Source: an uncultured Thiotrichaceae bacterium
Lineage (GTDB): Bacteria > Pseudomonadota > Gammaproteobacteria > Thiotrichales > Thiotrichaceae
Direction of reading: 5' to 3'
NCBI GenBank assembly: GCA_937931765.1
Contig: CALHAO010000218.1
Location: forward strand, 1-7,840
DNA: 7,840 bases
The notes beneath the pieces are model-generated. The model saw only the letters and a program-made list of their open reading frames with translations, had not been told where the DNA came from and did no database searches. Within the stretch, counting starts at the first letter, position 1, and each line of letters begins with the position of its first letter. Positions 1 to 6,227 of the stretch are shown piece after piece. Position numbers and translations under genes: made by a program.

Positions 1-678
1 AATTAAGTCAGTTAATGCTGACATTGAGTCAATCACAGCATCCGGATGATAGTTGCGTATATCTTCGCCATGATTATACCCATAACTCATACAGATAATC
101 TTAAAACCTGCGGCACGGGCAGCTTTTACATCTGATTTTGAATCACCCAACATCAGCGCATGTTCTGGTGACACCCCCAATTGCTCTGCAGCATGCAGTA
201 AGGGCAGGGGATGTGGCTTCTTTTCTGCCAGTGTATCGCCGCTAACGATAATCTCAAAACGATCAAAAATACCCATGTCTTGCAGCAAAGGGTGGGTGAA
301 CTGCGCGGGTTTATTAGTAACGCAGCCGACTTTCAAGCCTTTAACCGAAGCTAGGTGATCCAGGCCTGCGATAACACCGTCATACAAACAACTGCGTTTG
401 GAGGTGTTTTCCGCATACAAGCCCATGAATATCGGCATGGTGCGTTCAAACAGTTCAGGCTCAGGATGGCCATTGAGGTCATTGCTTAAGGCACGTTCAA
501 CCAGGCGTGGTGCGCCATTACCCACCCATTCACGCACCGCTGCTTCACCACGCACCGGTAGCCCACATTGTTTCATGGTTTCATCGACGCAATAAGCCAG
601 ATCCGGCACGCTATCCACCAGCGTGCCATCTACATCAATCAGCACCATTTCCGGTGTGAAAATGCTTCGCTCAGACAT
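1..678 (-). CDS. gph: Phosphoglycolate phosphatase, HAD family (3' end cut by window edge)
   Basis: Dephosphorylates 2-phosphoglycolate to glycolate in the cytoplasm, salvaging a by-product of DNA repair and oxygenase side reactions. My own translation from the ATG at 676-678 stays open for 226 codons to the left edge. The family is usually about 220-230 residues, so only the last few codons are missing. All four HAD motifs are visible: IDVDGTLVDS near residues 14-23 (nucleophile D15, acid/base D17), the motif II threonine T121 in VTNKP, the motif III lysine at K153/K154 in EKKPHP, and motif IV GDSKSDV with D179 and D183. An alpha-helical cap lies between motifs I and II. The start codon lies inside the end of rpe (8-base overlap), which implies co-transcription and probably translational coupling. 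HAD phosphatases can have other small substrates, but the rpe neighbour strongly favours Gph. Confidence 0.93.
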   Translation of the reverse strand, partial: MSERSIFTPEMVLIDVDGTLVDSVPDLAYCVDETMKQCGLPVRGEAAVREWVGNGAPRLVERALSNDLNGHPEPELFERTMPIFMGLYAENTSKRSCLYDGVIAGLDHLASVKGLKVGCVTNKPAQFTHPLLQDMGIFDRFEIIVSGDTLAEKKPHPLPLLHAAEQLGVSPEHALMLGDSKSDVKAARAAGFKIICMSYGYNHGEDIRNYHPDAVIDSMSALTDLI

Positions 679-1369
679 TGGCACCGTCCAACTGTTCGCG
701 GAAGGCTTTGCAAATGGTGTCATAACGATTGGCGTCATTATCACCAGGATGGCCAAAAATACCAGAACCGGCGACAAAGGCGTCCGCCCCGGCTTCTTTG
801 ATGGCGCGGATATTATCTACTTTAACGCCGCCGTCGACTTCCAGGCGAATATCTAAACCGGAGTCATCGATCATTTTACGTGCCTGACGCAGTTTATCTA
901 AGGTGCCCGGAATAAAACTTTGGCCACCAAACCCCGGATTAACTGACATCAGCAGAATCATATCCACTTTGTCCATCACGTATTCCAGCACAGATAAAGG
1001 TGTGGCGGGATTAAACACCAAGCCCGCTTTGCAGCCTTCATTACGGATGAGTTGCAGGGTGCGGTCGACATGCTCGGAAGCTTCGGGGTGGAAGGTAATG
1101 AAACTGGCTCCGGCGGCGGCAAAGTCAGGAATAATGCGATCAACCGGCTTTACCATTAGATGTACATCAATGGGCGCGGTGACACCGTGTTTGCGCAATG
1201 CTTCACACACTAACGGGCCAATGGTCAGATTCGGAACGTAGTGATTATCCATAACATCGAAATGGACAATGTCCGCGCCAGCCGCTAGTACGTTATCAAC
1301 TTCTTCGCCTAGTTTTGCGAAATCTGCAGACAGGATGGATGGTGCGATAAAATCAGTTTGCCTTGCCAT
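671..1369 (-). CDS. rpe: Ribulose-phosphate 3-epimerase
   Basis: Interconverts D-ribulose 5-phosphate and D-xylulose 5-phosphate in the pentose phosphate pathway, in the cytoplasm. The 232-residue protein is a full-length TIM barrel of normal family size. Visible hallmarks are the N-terminal APSILSADF with S12, metal ligands H37 and D39 in HFDVMDNHYVPN, H70 in DVHLMV, the VNPGFGGQSFIP phosphate loop near 143-154, and catalytic D179 in EVDGG. The ATG start is supported by a strong GGAGGA Shine-Dalgarno about 8 bases upstream (around 1379-1384). Its TGA stop overlaps the gph start. The upstream gene on the same strand ends 128 bases away, so rpe may have its own promoter, although I could not identify a convincing one. 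Nothing is missing or unusual in the protein. Confidence 0.97.
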   Translation of the reverse strand: MARQTDFIAPSILSADFAKLGEEVDNVLAAGADIVHFDVMDNHYVPNLTIGPLVCEALRKHGVTAPIDVHLMVKPVDRIIPDFAAAGASFITFHPEASEHVDRTLQLIRNEGCKAGLVFNPATPLSVLEYVMDKVDMILLMSVNPGFGGQSFIPGTLDKLRQARKMIDDSGLDIRLEVDGGVKVDNIRAIKEAGADAFVAGSGIFGHPGDNDANRYDTICKAFREQLDGANV

Positions 1370-1392
1370 GGGGATATTCCTCCGGACACACG

Positions 1393-1409
1393 TTGAAAGG
1401 TAGTTTCAA
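1393..1409. repeat. Small inverted repeat in the rpe leader
   Basis: TTGAAA (1393-1398), a 5-base centre and TTTCAA (1404-1409) form a perfect 6-base inverted repeat just upstream of the rpe Shine-Dalgarno. It could be a small operator or a weak hairpin. At this length chance is a reasonable explanation, and no matching regulator is visible nearby. Confidence 0.3.
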
Positions 1410-1497
1410 AATGTTATTTACTGTATCCGATCAGGAACAGAAGTACAGTCCTACTCTGGGGATAGAGGGTAAAAGTGAAGCGATGGCGTCGAATGTG

Positions 1498-2106
1498 TTA
1501 CTGACGTAGCAAAACGAAGCTGCCTTTAATGCTTTTTGGATAGCTAAGGCGTAGTTTAGTGTTCATGGCGAAAGCATCAGCACGGTTTTTATATTGCCCG
1601 ACCCGCACTTTAAATAGGATGCCTTGCTTATCAGTTTCCTGATGAATGTAAGCCTTATACCCTTCATTTCTCAGGGCATCGCGCAGTGTGTAAGCGCTTT
1701 TTGAGTTGTAGCCGGACAATACTTGTACAGTATAAAAGCCACTCGCTAAATTTCTAGGGTACTGAAGTTCATACGATGAGCCGTTGGGTGGCGCTTTTAC
1801 CTGTTGGGTATTGTTACTGGTGAGCAGCCACTCGACATTATCATCTGAAGTATTATTACGCTTTTCGTCATTATAGGAATAATAGGTTTCAGCAGGGCGG
1901 GCAGGCCTGACGGCGGGGACATCGTTTTGGAAATTAAGCTGGGGTATCGTTGGTATTTTGATGTCGCTCAAGGGGCGCTGGAGATAGGGAATGCTTTGGG
2001 TTTTAGCGCACACGGCAAGACCAACGGCGATAACAACCAACAGTAATATGTGCCAAAAGGCGATGCCACGTTGGCGTGAGGGGAGGGCTGAACGTTGCAT
2101 GCTCAA
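1498..2106 (-). CDS. Single-pass membrane protein with C-terminal SPOR domain
   Basis: A 202-residue bitopic protein with a short basic cytoplasmic N-terminus. One transmembrane helix lies at about residues 15-34 (starting GIAFWHILLLVV). A proline-rich, low-complexity linker covers about 35-120, and a SPOR fold covers about 122-202 (starting SGFYTVQVLSGY, with later VRVGQYKNRADA). SPOR domains bind peptidoglycan stripped of stem peptides and often target proteins to the division septum, so a periplasmic cell-wall or division role is inferred. The exact function is unknown, and I do not equate it with FtsN or DedD. The start is probably TTG at 2104-2106, because AAGGA sits 6 bases before it. 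The alternative ATG at 2098-2100 would lie 12 bases from that site. The gene is flanked by gaps of 128-133 bases, so it may be transcribed alone. Confidence 0.85.
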   Translation of the reverse strand: MSMQRSALPSRQRGIAFWHILLLVVIAVGLAVCAKTQSIPYLQRPLSDIKIPTIPQLNFQNDVPAVRPARPAETYYSYNDEKRNNTSDDNVEWLLTSNNTQQVKAPPNGSSYELQYPRNLASGFYTVQVLSGYNSKSAYTLRDALRNEGYKAYIHQETDKQGILFKVRVGQYKNRADAFAMNTKLRLSYPKSIKGSFVLLRQ

Positions 2107-2136
2107 ACTGTATCCTTATATCGTGCTTATGTTGCA

Positions 2137-2168
2137 ATCGCTCGTCATTCAGGGGTATGACAAGCGAT
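2137..2168 (-). repeat. 12-bp stem-loop between hemJ and the SPOR gene
   Basis: Positions 2137-2148 and 2157-2168 are inverted copies, 11 of 12 matching, around an 8-base loop. In minus-strand RNA the single discrepancy becomes a G-U wobble, so the stem pairs throughout. In plus-strand RNA it would be a C-A mismatch. There is no run of T after it in the transcribed direction, so it is not a classical terminator. It sits in the upstream region of the SPOR-domain gene and could be an mRNA structure or a protein-binding palindrome. Confidence 0.5.
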
Positions 2169-2239
2169 CTCTATCATCAGCAAGCAGACAAGCGTTATTT
2201 ACTACATGCTGTTTACCTATTATGCCATTCTTTTGATAA

Positions 2240-2662
2240 TCAAAATGGCTTAACAATCGCCAAAATGACAATCAGAATCAGTAGCAAGCTGGGTGCTTCA
2301 TTAAACCAGCGATACCACTTGTGTTCGCGGGTATTCTTATCATGACGAAACTGCAGCATGATTTTGTAACAGGCGTAATGGTAAGCAAACAAGAGTGCCA
2401 AAAATAATAGTTTTGCATGAAACCAGCCGCTTTTCAATAAGATGCCATTACCCTGCAGCAGCATAATGACACCGAATAGCAGAGTTAGCCCCATACCAAG
2501 GGTCATCATTATATATAAGCGTCGTTCCATTACCTTGAACAGTTCAAAACTTGATTTATGTTCGGGCATCGCATGATAAACATAGAGTCGGGGTAAATAA
2601 AACAGTCCGGCAAACCAGGTCACCATGAAGATGACATGCAGCGCTTTGATCCAAATATACAC
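2240..2662 (-). CDS. hemJ: Protoporphyrinogen IX oxidase HemJ, membrane protein
   Basis: Catalyses the penultimate step of heme synthesis, protoporphyrinogen IX to protoporphyrin IX, in the inner membrane. HemJ replaces HemG/HemY in many bacteria. The 140-residue protein has the normal family length and about four transmembrane helices (roughly 4-23, 50-70, 80-103 and 122-139). Family signatures are the N-terminal WIKALHVIF with H9, WFAGLFYLPRLYVYHA at 16-31, the RRLYIMMTLGMGLT segment, GWFHAKLLF with H82 and K84, and KWYRWFNEAP near the C-terminus. The start is GTG at 2660-2662, the only codon that preserves the conserved N-terminus. AAAGG lies 8 bases upstream, inside the last codons of the preceding thioredoxin gene, whose stop is only 4 bases away. 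The two are therefore an operon with probable translational coupling. The older family name is UPF0093. Confidence 0.93.
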   Translation of the reverse strand: MYIWIKALHVIFMVTWFAGLFYLPRLYVYHAMPEHKSSFELFKVMERRLYIMMTLGMGLTLLFGVIMLLQGNGILLKSGWFHAKLLFLALLFAYHYACYKIMLQFRHDKNTREHKWYRWFNEAPSLLLILIVILAIVKPF

Positions 2663-2666
2663 AGAG

Positions 2667-3170
2667 CTAACCTTTCAGCATATCGACAATTAATTGACGC
2701 ATGCCAGCCGGGTCAAATGTGCCTACCTTGTTCAGTGCGATCTTACCATCCGGTGAAATCAGCATGTTGGTCGGGGTCAGTGAGACACCGCCATAGGCTT
2801 TGGCTAGCGTACCGTCTTCATCAAAGACGATCTTATAGCTCATGCCTTTTTGCGAGCGCATAGTGTTAATCTGGTCTATCTGATCGTGCGGCATGGCAAT
2901 AGCAATCACCTCGAAGCCATCTTTGCCAAACTCGCTGTACAGCTCATTCAGGTGCGGGATTTCTTTGATGCATCCCGGACAATCTGTCGCCCAAAATACC
3001 ACCATGTAAGGTTTGCCTGATAACTTGTCCGGATCAATCGCATCACCATCAACCGTTGTCATTTTTGGTGTAGGTGCCGCTTGTAAACCATCGGTCGGTG
3101 CTAAAAAGAAAAAGGCCAACGCCCCGGCAACCACCGCCATCGCTAATAAAGCTTTAATATCTAGTTTCAT
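2667..3170 (-). CDS. Membrane-anchored TlpA/ResA-like thioredoxin
   Basis: A 167-residue thiol-disulfide oxidoreductase facing the periplasm. An uncleaved signal anchor lies at about residues 7-24. A thioredoxin fold follows, with the redox motif CPGC at 64-67 (context FWATDCPGC) and the probable cis-proline P133 in LTPTNML. The family reduces disulfides in exported proteins, including apocytochromes c. The partner here cannot be deduced. The residue before the first cysteine is Asp (D63), where most family members have Trp, which may change the redox properties. No strong Shine-Dalgarno precedes the ATG at 3168-3170; the nearest GGA is about 18 bases away. The gene is first in a probable operon with hemJ and is divergent from argC. 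A role linked to heme or cytochrome maturation is an inference from this pairing only. Confidence 0.88.
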   Translation of the reverse strand: MKLDIKALLAMAVVAGALAFFFLAPTDGLQAAPTPKMTTVDGDAIDPDKLSGKPYMVVFWATDCPGCIKEIPHLNELYSEFGKDGFEVIAIAMPHDQIDQINTMRSQKGMSYKIVFDEDGTLAKAYGGVSLTPTNMLISPDGKIALNKVGTFDPAGMRQLIVDMLKG

Positions 3171-3180
3171 GAGTAAAATT

Positions 3181-3208
3181 TTGTGTATCCATTAATAAGG
3201 CGTATTAT
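3181..3208 (+). promoter_or_regulatory. Candidate argC promoter
   Basis: TTGTGT (3181-3186) and TATTAT (3203-3208) are separated by 16 bases. The -10 matches the consensus at five of six positions, while the -35 is weak. The predicted start near 3215 would lie downstream of the in-frame GTG at 3183, which supports the later argC start chosen here. Confidence 0.45.
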
Positions 3209-3209
3209 A
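3204..3209 (-). promoter_or_regulatory. Candidate -10 element for the thioredoxin-hemJ operon
   Basis: On the minus strand this is a perfect TATAAT, which would place the transcription start near 3197 and give a leader of about 27 bases before the ATG at 3170. No good -35 hexamer is present at 16-18 bases. The element overlaps the -10 of the opposite-facing argC promoter almost completely. Confidence 0.5.
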
Positions 3210-3245
3210 CATTGCTTTCGTGTGCATAAGGGAAATACAAGTACT

Positions 3246-4289
3246 GTGAAAAAGGTTGCTGTTGTGGGTGCGACGGGTTACACCGGTGTTGAATTACTCC
3301 GGTTGTTGGTAAGTCATCCAGATGTTGAGGTCGCTCAGGTAACTTCGCGAGCTAATGCTGGCTCCCGCGTGGATGCTATGTTCCCTAATCTGCGCGGTTT
3401 TCTGGATCTTGAATTTTCAGCGCCGGAACCTGAGCAATTGGCTGATTGTGATCTGGTTTTTTATGCAACGCCCAACGGTGTGGCAATGAAAGGTGTTCCG
3501 CAGTTGCTGGATGCCGGAACTAAGGTGATTGATCTGGCTGCCGATTTCCGTATTAAGAATATCGATGTCTGGAGTCAGTGGTATGGCATGGAGCATGCTT
3601 GCCCTGATTTAGTCGCAGAAGCGGTTTATGGATTGCCGGAACTGAATCGTGAGCAGGTTAAAAGTGCCCGATTGGTAGCTAATCCGGGCTGTTATCCAAC
3701 CGCCGTTACGCTGGGACTATTGCCACTATTAGAAAATGGCCTAATTGACCCGGAAAGTATTATTGCGGATACCAAGTCAGGTGCCAGTGGTGCCGGGCGG
3801 CAAGCTAATGTCGGTACATTATTATGTGAAGCTGGTGATAGCTTTAAAGCCTACGGTGTACAGGGCCATCGCCACCAACCTGAAATAGCGCAGACCTTAT
3901 CCTTAGTAGCGGGTCAATCGTTGGATCTGACGTTTGTGCCGCATTTATTGCCGCTGATTCGGGGTATTCACGCGACCTTATATTCAAACCTGATCAAGGG
4001 TGAATTGCCAGGCGGTACGGATTTACAAGCTATATATGAACAGCGCTATCAAGATGAGCCGTTTGTCGATGTCATGCCTGCCGGAGCGCATCCCGAAACC
4101 CGTTCGGTGCGTGGCGCTAATATTTGCCGCATGGCGGTTCATCATCCGCAACAGGGTAAACGTTTGGTGGTATTGTCGGTGATTGATAATCTGGTAAAAG
4201 GTGCGGCAGGACAGGCTGTGCAGAATATGAACCTGATGTTTGGTTTGCCTGAGCAGACCGGGCTGAATTCCCCCGGCATGTTGCCATAG
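3246..4289 (+). CDS. argC: N-acetyl-gamma-glutamyl-phosphate reductase
   Basis: Third step of arginine biosynthesis: NADPH-dependent reduction of N-acetylglutamyl phosphate to the semialdehyde, in the cytoplasm. With the GTG start at 3246 the protein is 347 residues, the usual size for type 1 ArgC. It begins with KKVAVVGATGYTG, the nucleotide-binding GxTGYTG loop at about 8-14. Catalytic C149 lies in NPGCYPTA and the catalytic histidine is probably H208 in GHRHQPEI. The C-terminal half carries HPETRSVRGANICR and VIDNLVKGAAGQA. Longer in-frame starts (GTG 3183, GTG 3222) add non-conserved residues, and the first overlaps the predicted promoter. The Shine-Dalgarno (AGGG near 3229-3232) is rather far away. 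It is first in a plus-strand unit; the next gene starts 19 bases after the TAG stop. Confidence 0.96.
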   Translation: MKKVAVVGATGYTGVELLRLLVSHPDVEVAQVTSRANAGSRVDAMFPNLRGFLDLEFSAPEPEQLADCDLVFYATPNGVAMKGVPQLLDAGTKVIDLAADFRIKNIDVWSQWYGMEHACPDLVAEAVYGLPELNREQVKSARLVANPGCYPTAVTLGLLPLLENGLIDPESIIADTKSGASGAGRQANVGTLLCEAGDSFKAYGVQGHRHQPEIAQTLSLVAGQSLDLTFVPHLLPLIRGIHATLYSNLIKGELPGGTDLQAIYEQRYQDEPFVDVMPAGAHPETRSVRGANICRMAVHHPQQGKRLVVLSVIDNLVKGAAGQAVQNMNLMFGLPEQTGLNSPGMLP

Positions 4290-4308
4290 TGTTGATCAGA
4301 CTTTATTA

Positions 4309-5148
4309 ATGTCACTGGAATATCGGTTTGATCATCGCGGTAATGTAGAGCTGCAGGATGCCCACAAACGTAGTTATTGCTGGGTGTATTTTCTACTGTT
4401 TATTCTGGCGCAAGCCGGATTAGGTATCTGGCTCTACTTTAATGGTTATCTGACCCCCGTTGATGCCGGAGACAATGCACAAGTTATCTCGCTGGGCAGT
4501 AAGCTCAACGGCCAGGAGCAGCAGCTAAAATTAAAGTCTGATGAGATTGTCCGGCTGGAGTCACAGTTTATCAGCGCCCGCCGCTCGGAGAAAATTCAGC
4601 AAACGGCCAATGATGCCTTGCGCGAACAGTTGGGTGCTGCAGAAACTGCGCTGGCAGAATCACGTGAGCGTTTGTTGTTATACGAAGAAATTTTGTCGCC
4701 TCAGTCATCAGAACGTGGTCTGAGTGTGCGGCACCTGACTATTCAACAACTGATGATTGATGAAGACGGGAAAAAGTTAGCGCATGACCGTTTCTATCAG
4801 TATCATCTGATCCTGACCAATATTCGGGGTGGAGATGATGATTCATTGGCCTCCGGTCAGTTTGATTTGAAACTCACTGGCAGACAGGATACAAAAAACG
4901 TCACTTTAACCTTATCAGATATAATGGTAAAAACAGGCCAGGAAAAAGAAGTACAAGCGGCCAGTCAATTTTCTTTGAAATATTATCAGGGATTAGAAGG
5001 CAAAATTGAGTTGCCGGAATATTTTGTCCCGGAACAAGTCATTGTTGAACTGAAACCAGCCGCCAAAAGCGGGGGTAAAAGAGTAAAAAAGCAATATGAC
5101 TGGGATACCTTTAAATTAGCTAATCAATCCAGCACAAATGAGGAGTAA
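4309..5148 (+). CDS. Single-pass coiled-coil membrane protein between argC and bactofilin
   Basis: A 279-residue protein of unknown function. It has a short polar N-terminus and one transmembrane helix at about residues 24-46 (starting CWVYFLLFILAQ). A predicted coiled coil covers about 58-128, rich in Glu, Gln and Leu. A mainly beta-strand-like C-terminal domain covers about 135-250, followed by a basic, polar tail. By the charge pattern the C-terminal part is probably periplasmic. I recall proteins of similar position and architecture between argC and bactofilin genes in pseudomonads, which suggests a conserved partner of the bactofilin; this is from memory. The ATG at 4309 has no clear Shine-Dalgarno, so the exact start is less certain than for its neighbours. 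It ends 6 bases before the bactofilin ATG, indicating co-transcription. A role in envelope organisation is inferred. Confidence 0.8.
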   Translation: MSLEYRFDHRGNVELQDAHKRSYCWVYFLLFILAQAGLGIWLYFNGYLTPVDAGDNAQVISLGSKLNGQEQQLKLKSDEIVRLESQFISARRSEKIQQTANDALREQLGAAETALAESRERLLLYEEILSPQSSERGLSVRHLTIQQLMIDEDGKKLAHDRFYQYHLILTNIRGGDDDSLASGQFDLKLTGRQDTKNVTLTLSDIMVKTGQEKEVQAASQFSLKYYQGLEGKIELPEYFVPEQVIVELKPAAKSGGKRVKKQYDWDTFKLANQSSTNEE

Positions 5149-5154
5149 TTTCAC

Positions 5155-5667
5155 ATGTTTGGAAAAGGTGCCAAAACGAATCCACCCGCAGCGGGCAGTC
5201 CAGCACCGGTAGCCACTGCGCCTAAAGCAGCAGCGGCTCAGGATCAGAGTTCACGTAATAGTAATGGAACAGTGAACGTTAATACACAAATTGGTAAAGG
5301 CACCACCATTGATGGTGATTTACAGTTTTCAGGTGGTTTGCTGGTTGAAGGAACGATTAAAGGCAATATTACAGCTGAAAATGATCAGGCCACCCTCATC
5401 CTGCACGAGCATGGCCGGATTCAGGGAGAAGTACGTGTGCCAAGCATGGTACTGAATGGTTCTATTGATGGTGACGTATTCGCCAGCGGTAAAGTAGAAT
5501 TGTTCGAAAAATCCCGGGTGTGTGGTGATGTTTATTACAATCTGCTGGAAATGGCGGTGGGCGCTGAGGTCAATGGTAAGCTGGTAAGACAGAAGCCGAG
5601 TGACACTATGCCTGCTGCACAGGTTGCGGCTGAACAAAAGCAGCCTGAAGCCAAAGCAGAAGGTTGA
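5155..5667 (+). CDS. Bactofilin-family cytoskeletal protein
   Basis: Bactofilins self-assemble without nucleotides into filaments beneath the membrane and organise cell-wall enzymes, polarity or shape. The 170-residue protein has an Ala/Pro-rich disordered N-terminus (1-40). A right-handed beta-helix core covers about 42-145, with repeating short Gly-ending strands (IDGDLQFSGGLLVEGTIKG, then GRIQGEV, SIDGDVFASGKVELFE, SRVCGDV). A charged, disordered Ala/Glu/Lys-rich tail follows. This order is typical of the family. The ATG at 5155 is preceded by GAGGAG about 9 bases upstream, formed within the end of the preceding gene. The 6-base gap to that membrane coiled-coil gene suggests a working pair, with the membrane protein as a possible anchor. 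Membrane binding by the bactofilin itself is not evident. Confidence 0.93.
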   Translation: MFGKGAKTNPPAAGSPAPVATAPKAAAAQDQSSRNSNGTVNVNTQIGKGTTIDGDLQFSGGLLVEGTIKGNITAENDQATLILHEHGRIQGEVRVPSMVLNGSIDGDVFASGKVELFEKSRVCGDVYYNLLEMAVGAEVNGKLVRQKPSDTMPAAQVAAEQKQPEAKAEG

Positions 5668-5676
5668 TTTGATGAT

Positions 5677-5713
5677 GGTTAATTACCAACACCAAAAGCG
5701 TTGGTAATTGACC
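5677..5713 (+). repeat. 14-bp hairpin between bactofilin and erpA genes
   Basis: Positions 5677-5690 pair with 5700-5713 across a 9-base loop. The inner 10 pairs are perfect and one outer pair is a U-G wobble in RNA. No T-run follows, so it is not a standard intrinsic terminator. Its right arm contains TTGACC, the likely -35 of the erpA promoter. It may therefore act as an operator, as an mRNA 3'-end stabiliser for the bactofilin transcript, or both. Confidence 0.7.
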
Positions 5714-5736
5714 TGGTTTCAAAGGCAGTGTAATTT
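5708..5736 (+). promoter_or_regulatory. Candidate erpA promoter
   Basis: TTGACC (5708-5713, five of six consensus bases) and TAATTT (5731-5736, weak) are spaced exactly 17 bases apart. This would give a start near 5743 and a leader of about 40 bases. The 117-base gap before erpA makes an independent promoter likely, but the -10 is poor. Confidence 0.4.
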
Positions 5737-5784
5737 CTGCTGCATGATGATAAGTGCGTGTAAAAATATTTTGGAGACTTTGTT

Positions 5785-6129
5785 ATGACAGTGGAAACAG
5801 CTTCACCGCTGGTATTTACCGATGCTGCGGCACTCAAGGTAAAAACCCTGATTGAAGAAGAAAAAAATGATGCGTTGATGTTGCGCGTTTTTGTTACCGG
5901 TGGTGGTTGTTCCGGTTTTCAGTATGGCTTTACCTTTGATGAAACTGAAGGTGATGGCGACACGGCTGTGGAAAAAGAAGGCGTGAAACTACTGATTGAC
6001 CCGATGAGCTTTCAATACATGGTCGGTGCTGAAATTGACTATACCGAAGGTTTAGAAGGTGCACAGTTTGTAATCCGCAACCCGAACGCGACAACGACTT
6101 GTGGCTGTGGATCATCTTTCAGCCCTTAG
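5785..6129 (+). CDS. erpA: A-type iron-sulfur cluster insertion protein ErpA
   Basis: Carries and delivers Fe-S clusters to target apoproteins in the cytoplasm, for example enzymes of isoprenoid synthesis and respiration. The protein has 114 residues and the three conserved cluster-binding cysteines: C42 in GGGCSGFQYGF, and C106 and C108 in TTTCGCGSSF at the C-terminus. Length and cysteine positions match E. coli ErpA as I recall it, which favours ErpA over IscA or SufA (these are shorter or diverge at the N-terminus). The ATG has GGAG about 8 bases upstream. It follows the bactofilin gene after 117 bases that contain a hairpin and a probable promoter. It is followed by a strong terminator, so it is the last gene of its unit. 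No frameshift or missing residue is seen. Confidence 0.95.
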   Translation: MTVETASPLVFTDAAALKVKTLIEEEKNDALMLRVFVTGGGCSGFQYGFTFDETEGDGDTAVEKEGVKLLIDPMSFQYMVGAEIDYTEGLEGAQFVIRNPNATTTCGCGSSFSP

Positions 6130-6170
6130 TGAGATAACCAAGGTTGCTGCTATTTTCAGGCACAGCCAGT

Positions 6171-6176
6171 TATACT
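6171..6176 (+). promoter_or_regulatory. Possible -10 element for the prodomain-protease pair
   Basis: TATACT differs from consensus at one position. It lies just before the left arm of the erpA terminator hairpin. The predicted start near 6183 would put the hairpin at the very 5' end of the downstream message. No good -35 is visible at the right distance, so this is tentative. Confidence 0.3.
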
Positions 6177-6214
6177 AAAAAGGCCACTATCTGTTTTCAG
6201 AGTGGCCTTTTTTT
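6177..6214 (+). terminator. Intrinsic terminator after erpA
   Basis: AGGCCACT (6181-6188) pairs with AGTGGCCT (6201-6208). The stem is extended outward by A-T pairs and inward by CTG/CAG around a TTTT loop with a 2-base bulge. A run of T covers 6208-6214. The A-run on the left arm means it could also stop minus-strand transcription. Its T-run ends one or two bases before the Shine-Dalgarno of the next gene. Confidence 0.92.
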
Positions 6215-6227
6215 ATGGAGAGCCACC

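Noticed and set aside
903..1241. Plus-strand open frame opposite rpe
   Set aside because: It is antisense to a fully conserved rpe with no recognisable protein features.
1420..1448. CTGT/ACAG half-sites resembling a LexA (SOS) box upstream of rpe
   Set aside because: The half-sites are 12 or 20 bases apart instead of the 8 needed for a CTGT-N8-ACAG box, and rpe is not an expected SOS gene.
3183..3245. N-terminal extension of ArgC from the GTG at 3183
   Set aside because: The extra 21 residues are not typical of ArgC and the start overlaps the predicted promoter; GTG at 3246 gives the conserved beginning.
5329..5637. Open frame on the minus strand within the bactofilin gene
   Set aside because: It lies wholly opposite a well-recognised gene, has no family signature and no ribosome binding site, so it is a shadow frame.
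5677..5713. The palindrome before erpA as an IscR type 2 site
   Set aside because: It has CC and GG in AT-rich arms, but the distance between them is 15 bases rather than the 13 I recall for the consensus, and the inner bases do not fit.
5677..5720. Intrinsic terminator after the bactofilin gene
   Set aside because: The stem is strong, but the bases after it are TGGTTTCAAAGG, with no T-run.
6144..6227. N-terminal extension of the prodomain-like protein upstream of the ATG at 6228
   Set aside because: It would be translated across the erpA terminator and would place residues ahead of a good signal sequence. GGAG fits the ATG at 6228.
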